DNA of 19,241 nt from an uncultured Clostridia bacterium. Its GTDB lineage: Bacteria; Bacillota; Clostridia; Christensenellales; Aristaeellaceae. The position numbers and the translations under genes were made by a program. Position 1 is the stretch's first letter. The number at the start of each line of letters is the position of its first letter. Below are positions 13,870 to 19,241 of this stretch, piece after piece. A model generated the notes under the pieces. That model saw only the letters and a list, made by a program, of their open reading frames with translations, ran no database searches and had not been told where the DNA came from. The stretch covers positions 1 through 19,241 of the forward strand of contig CAKUOX010000042.1 in assembly GCA_934670175.1 (NCBI GenBank), in the 5' to 3' direction.

Positions 13870-14799
13870 ATGAGAACGGATCGACTTGTGAGTATTATCA
13901 TGCTCCTGCTGGAGCGGGACAGAATGACGGCGCAGGCGTTGGCGGACAGATTCGAGGTCTCGCCGCGCACGATCTACCGCGATCTGGAGGCGATCAGCAT
14001 GGCGGGGATTCCCGTGCGCGCGGTGTCGGGCGTGAACGGCGGCATCGAGATCATGCGCGAATTCAAGCTTGACAAGCGCTATTTTACGGCGGCAGAGCTT
14101 ACGGCGCTGCTTCAGGGGTTGTCCAGCCTGTCCGGCATGCTGCGCAGCGACGCGCTGACGAATGCGCTGGCGAAGGTCAAAAGCATCGTTCCGGCGGCGC
14201 AGGCTGGCGAAATCGAGCTGCACGCGGATCAGCTCCATGTGGATATGAGTCCCTGGATGGGCAAGCGCGACCTTCGGCCGCTGCTGGAAACGATTCGGGC
14301 AGCAATGCAGGCACATCACCTGCTTTCCTTTAAATACATAGATATACATGGCGGCGAGACCACGCGCACGGCGGAGCCGTATCGGCTGGTGCTCAAGGGC
14401 GGAAACTGGTACCTGCAGGCATATTGCCGCCTGCGCGGCGATTATCGCCTGTTCCGGCTGACGCGCATACTGGAAATGAGGCCGCTGGACACGGAATTTG
14501 AGCCGAGGGATTGTCCGGAGCTGCTGCTGCAATTTCCGGCGGACGCACAGCCGGCTGCGGCGCGCATTCGGCTCAGGTTCCACCACGCGCTGCTGGAACG
14601 CATGCTGGATTTCTGCGCCTATCAGGACATCGTTCCGGATGGCGGCGAAAGCTATATCGCTGATTTCCCATTTATCGAAAACGATTATTTTTACGATATG
14701 CTGCTGAGCTTTGGCAGTCGCTGCGAATGCCTTGAACCCGCGCGTGTCCGCATGGAGCTGAAGCGAAGAATTGAAGAAATGGCGGCGCTGTATACCTAA
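13870..14799 (+). CDS. HTH/WYL-domain transcriptional regulator
   Basis: A 309-aa regulator. An N-terminal winged helix-turn-helix of the HTH_11/DeoR type spans about 1-60 (MTAQALADRFEVSPRTIYRDLEAI is its helix-turn-helix, split here as MTAQALADRFEV and SPRTIYRDLEAI). A WYL domain lies at about 135-205, with FKYIDIHG, the NWYLQAYC segment carrying the W-Y-L triad at 180-182, and FRLTRI. A C-terminal WCX-like extension follows. WYL domains bind ligands, including nucleic acids in some members. The start at 13870 has GGTGA close upstream; longer in-frame starts run into the promoter. It is divergent from the DJ-1 gene and probably regulates it and itself. Confidence 0.92.
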   Translation: MRTDRLVSIIMLLLERDRMTAQALADRFEVSPRTIYRDLEAISMAGIPVRAVSGVNGGIEIMREFKLDKRYFTAAELTALLQGLSSLSGMLRSDALTNALAKVKSIVPAAQAGEIELHADQLHVDMSPWMGKRDLRPLLETIRAAMQAHHLLSFKYIDIHGGETTRTAEPYRLVLKGGNWYLQAYCRLRGDYRLFRLTRILEMRPLDTEFEPRDCPELLLQFPADAQPAAARIRLRFHHALLERMLDFCAYQDIVPDGGESYIADFPFIENDYFYDMLLSFGSRCECLEPARVRMELKRRIEEMAALYT

Positions 14800-14803
14800 A
14801 GAA

Positions 14804-14835
14804 GCGGAGGCAGATCCAACCGGATCTGCCTCCGC
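14804..14835. terminator. perfect bidirectional hairpin between convergent genes
   Basis: GCGGAGGCAGATCC and its exact complement form a 14-bp stem with an AACC loop, 4 nt after the regulator stop and 23 nt beyond the aldolase stop. The leftward tail is TTCTTTAG; the rightward tail is not U-rich. Confidence 0.75.
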
Positions 14836-14858
14836 AGAACATAGAATAAAAACGGGAT

Positions 14859-15494
14859 TTAGCCGCGCGCCTGCTTGATCGTCTCGCGCGCTTCTCTGGA
14901 TAGCTGCGCAATCTTTTCAAAATTATGCGCGGAGATGTCCTTTTTGGTGCATACCCAGCTGCCGCCAACGGCACGGATATAGGGCGCGGCGACATACTCG
15001 GCCAGGTTTTCGGCATTCACGCCGCCGGTCGGAATGAAATGTACGGTGGGGAAGGGGCCGGATAGCGCCTTCATGGCCTTGAGTCCGCCGTATACGTTGG
15101 CAGGGAAGAACTTCATCGTATCCACGCCGAGGCGCATTGCGGCCATGATCTCGCTGGGCGTGACGCAGCCGGGCAGCACCGGCACATGGTTCTCCATGCA
15201 CCACGCCACCATTTCGGGATTCAGTCCCGGCGATACAATGAATTTCGCGCCTGCTTCTACGCAGGCCTTTGCCTGATCGAGATCGATTACCGTGCCTGCG
15301 CCGACCAGCATTTCAGGCGCGGCGGCGGCGACCTGTCGGATAGATTCCAGCGCGGCGGAGGTGCGCATCGTGATCTCCATTACATCAATGCCGCCTTCGA
15401 GCAGCGCGCGCGCGGTGGGCAGCGCATCCTGTGCATTTTCAATTACTACGACCGGTACGATGCCGCATGCGGCGCAGCGTTCCATTGCATTCAT
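14859..15494 (-). CDS. KDPG/KHG-family aldolase
   Basis: A 211-aa class I aldolase of the Eda family, expected to split a 2-keto-3-deoxy sugar acid (phosphate) to pyruvate plus an aldehyde such as glyceraldehyde 3-phosphate. GIVPVV near the N-terminus, VMEITMRT with Glu40, and MKFFPA with the Schiff-base Lys128 match the catalytic set; IPTGGVN is the phosphate-binding loop. ATG 15494 follows AGGAGG by 7 nt, and that site overlaps the end of the upstream dehydrogenase gene. It is the last gene of the leftward isomerase-dehydrogenase-aldolase operon. The true substrate could be KDPG, KDPGal or hydroxyketoglutarate; no 2-keto-3-deoxygluconate kinase is visible in the window. Confidence 0.93.
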   Translation of the reverse strand: MNAMERCAACGIVPVVVIENAQDALPTARALLEGGIDVMEITMRTSAALESIRQVAAAAPEMLVGAGTVIDLDQAKACVEAGAKFIVSPGLNPEMVAWCMENHVPVLPGCVTPSEIMAAMRLGVDTMKFFPANVYGGLKAMKALSGPFPTVHFIPTGGVNAENLAEYVAAPYIRAVGGSWVCTKKDISAHNFEKIAQLSREARETIKQARG

Positions 15495-15505
15495 GATAAG
15501 ACCTC

Positions 15506-16519
15506 CTATTGGATCCGATAATTATCGCGTTCGAGTACCGCGCGGTTGACCACATTCACGGGTTGCTGACCGGGCAGTACGCAGCGCAGCGCTTCCTTGA
15601 TTACCGATTCGGCCAGATAGCGGTTGCTTCTGGAGGAATAGAAGGAAGTGTGCGGCGTAAGAACGACGTTGTCCATCTTGAGCAGCGGGTTGTCCGCCTC
15701 CGGCGGTTCCTTTTCGAGCACGTCCAGGACTGCGCCGGCGATCTTGCCCGCCTGCAGCGCTTCGATCATCGCGCTTTCATCGATGACCGCGCCGCGCGCC
15801 GTATTGATAATCACGGCGTTGGACTTCATCAGCGCAAATTCAGGCGCGCCTACCGTGTGGCGGGTATGCTCGTTCAGCGCGCAGTTGATGGACAGAAAAT
15901 CGCAGCCTGCAAACAGCTCGTCGCGGCTTACCTGCTTAACGCCCATTTCAAGGTCTGCTGGCGTGAGATGCGCGGAGCAGGAAATCACCTGCATGCCCAA
16001 CGCGATCGCCAACTGCGCAACGCGGCGTCCGGCATTGCCGAAGCCGTAAATGCCCAGCACCTGCCCGACGGTCGGCCCCATTGCGCCGCTGAGGGAAGCG
16101 CGCGTATCCAGCCAGCGCCCCGCCTTTACGCCCGCATTTAACTGAACCAGGCGCTTATTCCAAGCCAGTATGCCCAGCACGACGTACTGCGCGAGCTCGG
16201 TCTGGCAAAAATCCGGCACGTTGACCACGGCGATGCCGTTTTCGGTGGCGGCTTCCAGATCGACGCGGTCAAAGCCGATGCCGTAGCGCACGACCGCCCG
16301 CAGCTTCGGCAGGCTTTCCAGCACATGGCGATTGATGTAGGATTCGTTGGTGATCAATACGTCCGCATCTGCGGCCGCATCAATTACGGATGCGTCGTCG
16401 GGGCAGATGACGCCGCGAAGCGTTACATCCGTCCGAGCGCCAAGCACGGCGCGCTCGAACGTGAGCGAAAGATCCGCGCCCGGCAGATCCGTGCGAACGA
16501 TCTGAAATTCACTTTTCAT
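15506..16519 (-). CDS. NAD-dependent D-2-hydroxyacid dehydrogenase (CtBP/SerA-like)
   Basis: A 337-aa dehydrogenase of the D-isomer-specific 2-hydroxyacid family. RYGIGFDRVD at 78-87 begins the substrate-domain signature, the Rossmann loop GIYGFGNAG runs 156-164, and the catalytic triad reads Arg242 (NTARGA), Glu271 (LEKEPP) and His290 (LTPHTS). The overall pattern is nearest to C-terminal-binding-protein-like and 3-phosphoglycerate dehydrogenase-like members. The ATG overlaps the isomerase TGA as ATGA, so the two are translationally coupled. Set between an isomerase and a KDPG-type aldolase, it probably oxidises or reduces a sugar acid or 2-keto acid rather than serving serine synthesis. Confidence 0.92.
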   Translation of the reverse strand: MKSEFQIVRTDLPGADLSLTFERAVLGARTDVTLRGVICPDDASVIDAAADADVLITNESYINRHVLESLPKLRAVVRYGIGFDRVDLEAATENGIAVVNVPDFCQTELAQYVVLGILAWNKRLVQLNAGVKAGRWLDTRASLSGAMGPTVGQVLGIYGFGNAGRRVAQLAIALGMQVISCSAHLTPADLEMGVKQVSRDELFAGCDFLSINCALNEHTRHTVGAPEFALMKSNAVIINTARGAVIDESAMIEALQAGKIAGAVLDVLEKEPPEADNPLLKMDNVVLTPHTSFYSSRSNRYLAESVIKEALRCVLPGQQPVNVVNRAVLERDNYRIQ

Positions 16520-16989
16520 TTGAAATTCTCCGCTTCCAGCTTCTGCACGCTTTCAAACATGGAGCCGAGGAACGCGGCGCGCTCGGGCGCTGCGCCCTTG
16601 CCGAAGCCGTTTGCCAGGAAGGCGTCTACCATGGCGAAGGCGTTGCCCTTGCCCACGACGTTTGCGCCCATCGCAAGCGCGTTGGCATTGTTGATGAAGG
16701 GGATCATGTTTGCGGTAAAGATGCTTTCGCAGGCTACGCAATACACGCCCTTAAACTTGTTGCACACGATGCTCATGCCTGCGCCGGAGCCGCAGATAAC
16801 GATGGCCCTTTCGCCCTTGCCCTGCTGGAGCGCGCGCGCAGCGGCGGCTGCCGCGTCGGGATAGAGCACCTTTTCGTCGGCGGACTTCTGGCCGACGTCG
16901 ATCACCTCGTGGCCGCATTCCTGCAGATGCTCGAGCACCTGCGCCTTGAGCGGATAGCCTGCAAATTCACAAGACAGAATAACTTTCAT
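16516..16989 (-). CDS. RpiB/LacAB-family sugar-phosphate isomerase, atypical active site
   Basis: A 157-aa member of the RpiB/LacA/LacB family, whose enzymes interconvert aldose and ketose phosphates. The CGSGAGMSIVCNK motif keeps Cys66, the catalytic base of RpiB. Other positions differ: the usual CDHAGYELK near the start reads CEFAGYPLK (Glu8-Phe9 for Asp-His), and the usual HNDANVL reads INNANAL (Ile99 for His). The C-terminus is also extended by a helical tail. These changes argue against plain ribose-5-phosphate isomerisation and for another substrate. ATG 16989 follows AAGGAGG by about 10 nt; a longer in-frame start at 17088 runs through the promoter. It is first in the operon with the dehydrogenase and aldolase. 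Confidence 0.88.
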   Translation of the reverse strand: MKVILSCEFAGYPLKAQVLEHLQECGHEVIDVGQKSADEKVLYPDAAAAAARALQQGKGERAIVICGSGAGMSIVCNKFKGVYCVACESIFTANMIPFINNANALAMGANVVGKGNAFAMVDAFLANGFGKGAAPERAAFLGSMFESVQKLEAENFK

Positions 16990-17014
16990 GGTAAATTTCC
17001 CTCCTTGGCCTATT

Positions 17015-17061
17015 TTTGCATTGACAGAACCCAATTCATGTGTTAAGATTGGGAATGCAAA
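17015..17061. promoter_or_regulatory. nested inverted repeats in the divergent promoter region
   Basis: Outer arms TTTGCATT (17015-17022) and AATGCAAA (17054-17061) and inner arms CCCAAT (17030-17035) and ATTGGG (17048-17053) are all perfect. They cover the whole rightward promoter and lie in the first transcribed bases of the leftward one. This fits an operator for a sugar-responsive repressor, or a leader hairpin in the leftward mRNA. Confidence 0.55.
17021..17049 (+). promoter_or_regulatory. promoter of the LarA-like gene
   Basis: A consensus TTGACA at 17021-17026, a 17-nt spacer and TGtTAAGAT with the hexamer at 17044-17049. The leader would be about 80 nt. Confidence 0.7.
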
Positions 17062-17078
17062 TATATTAGCTGATGACA

Positions 17079-17107
17079 AGTATAGCACTTATGCGCTAGA
17101 ATTTCAA
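17079..17107 (-). promoter_or_regulatory. promoter of the isomerase/dehydrogenase/aldolase operon
   Basis: Read leftward: TTGAAA at 17107-17102, a 17-nt spacer, and TGcTATACT with the hexamer at 17084-17079. Start points of the two opposed transcripts would lie about 15 nt apart and overlap, so the two promoters face one another. Confidence 0.65.
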
Positions 17108-17137
17108 GCCTTCAGCGAAAAAAAGGAGAGATGTCGT

Positions 17138-18409
17138 GTGGGTGTGGTCAGTGAACTGATTCGGAACGTGAAGATCCCTGAGATGATCCGCGTCAAGCAG
17201 AGCTTTGACGATACGGCGCTTCAGGATGTGCCCGGAAAAATGGACGAACAGCTGCATCAGGAAAAGATCCGCAGCCAGATTCGCCCGGGCATGCGTATCG
17301 CCATCGGCGCGGGCAGCCGCGGTATCAGCAATTATTCCGTTATTATTAAAAAAATCGTTGACTTTGTGAAGGAAATGGGCGCGGAGCCCTTCATCGTGCC
17401 CGCGATGGGCAGCCATGGCGGCGCCTGCGTTGAAGGTCAGCGCCAGATCCTGTATGGCTATGGCATTACACCCGAAAATATGGGCTGCCCGGTTGTCTGC
17501 TCCATGGAAACCAAAATAATTGGCCGCACTGCGGACGATCGCTATCCTGTGCAGATCGATAAGAACGCGGCGGAGGCCGACGGTATCATCATCTGCAACC
17601 GCATCAAGGCGCACACGGCCTTCCGCGGCCCGTATGAATCCGGCCTGATGAAGATGCTGGCCATCGGTCTGGCAAAGCAGAAGGGCGCGGAATTCTGCCA
17701 TTCCCGCGGCTTCAAGTATATGGCTGAAATGGTAGAGCTGTTTGGCCGCGGCATTATCAGCAATGCCAATGTGCTCTTCGGCGTGGCAATACTTGAAAAT
17801 GCTTACGATAAGACGGCGGAGCTCCATGCGCTGACCGCTCCGGAGATCATTTCTGAGGAGCCCAAGCTGCTGGCGCGCTCCAAGGATTATATGCCGCGCA
17901 TCCTGATCGAGCATGCCGATCTGCTGATCGTGGACGAGATCGGCAAGAATATTTCCGGCGACGGCATGGATCCGAACATCGCCGGCACCTTCGCCGTGCC
18001 CTATGCCTCCGGCGGCATCGATGTGCAGCGCGTGGCCGTGCTCGATATTACCGAGCAGTCCCATGGCAATACCATCGGCTGGGGCATGGCCGACTGCTCT
18101 ACGCGCCGCGCCTTCAACAAGTTTGACAGTGAGGCGACCTATCCCAATTCGCTGACCTGTCTCGTGACGCAGGTCAGCAAGATCCCCATGATCTTCAAAA
18201 ACGATAAGGAGTGCATCCAGGGCGCGATCAAGACGCTTGCGGACGTCGATTTCAACGATGTGAAGGTCGTGCATATCAAGAACACGCTTGCCATGGCGGA
18301 GATCGAGGTATCCGCAAATCTGCGGCCGCTGGTTGAGGCTACGCCGAACATGGAGGTGCTGAGCGAGCCTGCACCCATGCCCTTCAACGAGGAAGGAGAT
18401 CTTTTCTAA
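17138..18409 (+). CDS. LarA-superfamily (DUF2088) nickel hydroxyacid racemase/epimerase-like protein
   Basis: A 423-aa protein of the lactate-racemase superfamily. Characterised members use a nickel-pincer nucleotide to racemise or epimerise 2-hydroxyacids, and some act on sugar acids such as gluconate. Equivalents of the LarA residues can be traced: PAMGSHGG with His93, IKAHTAFRG with His159, and GLMKML with Lys172, the lysine that in LarA holds the cofactor. The spacing from His159 to Lys172 is 13 rather than LarA's 10, suggesting a short insertion. GTG 17138 follows GGAG by 9 nt and sets a normal family length. No larB, larC or larE cofactor genes lie in the window, so activity depends on genes elsewhere. 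It stands opposite the isomerase/dehydrogenase/aldolase operon and probably shares its regulation. Confidence 0.85.
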   Translation: MGVVSELIRNVKIPEMIRVKQSFDDTALQDVPGKMDEQLHQEKIRSQIRPGMRIAIGAGSRGISNYSVIIKKIVDFVKEMGAEPFIVPAMGSHGGACVEGQRQILYGYGITPENMGCPVVCSMETKIIGRTADDRYPVQIDKNAAEADGIIICNRIKAHTAFRGPYESGLMKMLAIGLAKQKGAEFCHSRGFKYMAEMVELFGRGIISNANVLFGVAILENAYDKTAELHALTAPEIISEEPKLLARSKDYMPRILIEHADLLIVDEIGKNISGDGMDPNIAGTFAVPYASGGIDVQRVAVLDITEQSHGNTIGWGMADCSTRRAFNKFDSEATYPNSLTCLVTQVSKIPMIFKNDKECIQGAIKTLADVDFNDVKVVHIKNTLAMAEIEVSANLRPLVEATPNMEVLSEPAPMPFNEEGDLF

Positions 18410-18434
18410 ACGGACATTACGAGTGAACACGTCG

Positions 18435-18470
18435 GGCGCTTCTCGAGGAATCGGGAAGCGCCTGATCTTT
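18435..18470 (+). terminator. terminator after the LarA-like gene
   Basis: GGCGCTTC and GAAGCGCC pair, with an inner CGA-GGAA-TCG stem, and TGATCTTT follows. It starts 25 nt after the stop codon. Confidence 0.65.
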
Positions 18471-18553
18471 AAAGGACAGGGGATGGCAAAGGCGCAGCCC
18501 TTGCAGGCTTCTTCGCGTCTGGTTGGCTGTTGACTTTGTTAACAGACTGAGTG

Positions 18554-18600
18554 CAGCCCTGCGGGTTGGCGGACACAAATGTCAGCCGCGTCTGCGGCAG
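18554..18600. other. run of three adjacent small hairpins
   Basis: CAGCCC-TGC-GGGTTG (18554-18568), GGC-g-GACA-CAAA-TGTC-a-GCC (18568-18587) and GCCGC-GTCT-GCGGC (18585-18598) lie end to end in the roughly 480-nt gap between the LarA-like and binding-protein genes. I see no gene in this gap. The hairpins precede a strong terminator at 18635-18666, which may mean a small RNA, but I found no clear promoter for it. Confidence 0.35.
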
Positions 18601-18634
18601 GTGCAGAGCAGCGGCCGCCATTGGGCAGCGATTT

Positions 18635-18666
18635 CGGCGCGTAGGGGAAATGCGCCGGTATTTTTT
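18635..18666 (+). terminator. rho-independent terminator with no gene before it
   Basis: CGGCGCGT and ATGCGCCG form an 8-bp stem with one G-U pair and a 7-nt loop; TATTTTTT follows at 18659-18666. The nearest upstream gene already has its own terminator 165 nt earlier. Confidence 0.7.
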
Positions 18667-18868
18667 GCAGGAAAAGTGCCGGATTGCGCCGAAAATGCCG
18701 ATCTGCGATACTGAATGATTTTGTTATTCTGTACATTCCAAACACTGACTTATGTAACTGATGAAAAAGAATTAACAAGATCAGTTATAAAAAAGTTATA
18801 CAGACTATTAAAAACGCATATTAATATCATTGACAAATATACTAATATGACGAATTTTGAAGTGAGGC

Positions 18869-18898
18869 TTGAAAAAATATATGAGTGCGTGGTAATAT
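18869..18898 (+). promoter_or_regulatory. extended -10 promoter of the substrate-binding protein gene
   Basis: TTGAAA at 18869-18874, an 18-nt spacer and TGgTAATAT with the hexamer at 18893-18898, in a markedly AT-rich stretch. The short leader contains a GATGC/GCATC hairpin at 18908-18923 just before the ribosome site. Confidence 0.6.
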
Positions 18899-18948
18899 AT
18901 TAGTGGCGATGCAAAAGGGCATCACAAATGATTTAGGGAGGTTTAACC

Positions 18949-19241
18949 ATGAAGAAGATTCTCGCAGTTCTCATCGCACTCACCTTTATCCTGACCGTGG
19001 GCGCAATGGCCGAGACGACCGAAAACTGGGGCGAAGGCCTCAAGATCGGTCTGGCTCAGATGCACTACACCAACGCCTATCGTACCGCTGAAACTCAGAG
19101 CGTGATCGACGCCTTCGAAGCCGTTGGCGCTACCGTCGTCTGGAACGAGGCTGGCAACGACACCGCAACCCAGGTTGCAAACGTGAAGGATCTGCTGGCG
19201 CAGGATATCGATTATCTGCTCCTGCCGCCGAAAGAGGAAGC
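18949..19241 (+). CDS. sugar-type ABC transporter substrate-binding protein, 5' part only
   Basis: The first 97 residues of a gene cut by the window edge. MKKILAVLIALTFILTVGAMA is a clear signal peptide ending AMA-ET; there is no lipobox cysteine, unusual for a Gram-positive binding protein, so anchoring must differ or the protein is released. The mature part starts with GLKIGLAQMHYTNAYRTAETQSV, then AFEAVGATVVW, then DLLAQDIDYLLLPP, the first strand-helix pattern of type 1 periplasmic binding proteins (Peripla_BP_4; ribose/galactose/xylose type). GGGAGG is 7 nt before the ATG. Beside the LarA/isomerase/dehydrogenase/aldolase genes, it is the likely uptake component for their substrate; ATPase and permease genes should follow. 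Confidence 0.85.
   Translation, partial: MKKILAVLIALTFILTVGAMAETTENWGEGLKIGLAQMHYTNAYRTAETQSVIDAFEAVGATVVWNEAGNDTATQVANVKDLLAQDIDYLLLPPKEE

Noticed and set aside
17096..18430. 444-aa minus-strand open frame
   Set aside because: It is antisense to the LarA-like gene and has the same shadow-frame composition, with no ribosome site.
18830..18858. TTGACA as the -35 of the binding-protein promoter
   Set aside because: The hexamer is perfect, but the position 17 nt downstream is AATTTT; the pair at 18869-18898 has a better extended -10.

Overview
The window looks like chromosomal DNA of a GC-rich, low-complexity-leader Firmicute, most likely an anaerobic gut or rumen Clostridia (Christensenellales-like is my guess). 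The reasons are strong AGGAGG-type ribosome binding sites before nearly every gene, sigma-A promoters (several with an extended TGn -10), TGA used as stop, a VanW-family cell-wall protein, a CapA/YwtB-type lipoprotein and Clostridia-style secreted proteins. I see no rRNA, tRNA, CRISPR array, transposase or phage structural gene.

Layout, left to right. 1-431 is non-coding and ends in two strong hairpins. 432-3447 is a leftward operon: RluA-type pseudouridine synthase, small PD-(D/E)XK nuclease, SNF2 helicase, joined by stop/start overlaps (ATGA, then TTGA). 3489-3560 holds back-to-back promoters. Rightward follow a GNAT acetyltransferase with a long structured leader, a CapA-like lipoprotein and glutaminyl-tRNA synthetase (glnS). 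Leftward from 10532 to 7408 runs vanW-like, ridA, and a divergent PRPP synthetase, ended by a terminator. 10775-10970 is a non-coding array of hairpins. 10979-11611 (leftward) is a Vat-type streptogramin/xenobiotic acetyltransferase. 11848-13080 (rightward) is an unrecognised secreted protein. 13137-14799 is a divergent pair: a DJ-1/PfpI protein and a WYL-domain regulator, with a 28-bp near-palindrome between them.

The right third is a probable sugar-acid catabolic locus. A leftward operon encodes an RpiB/LacAB-like isomerase, a 2-hydroxyacid dehydrogenase and a KDPG/KHG aldolase. Opposite it, rightward, is a LarA-superfamily (nickel hydroxyacid racemase-type) protein, then a non-coding, hairpin-rich stretch, then the start of a sugar-type ABC substrate-binding protein cut by the window edge. 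The inferred flow is uptake, epimerisation/oxidoreduction/isomerisation of an acid sugar or its phosphate, and aldol cleavage to pyruvate. The substrate cannot be read from the sequence, and the isomerase lacks canonical RpiB residues, so the pathway may be an undescribed variant.

Assignments rest on motif recognition by eye; no database search was possible.
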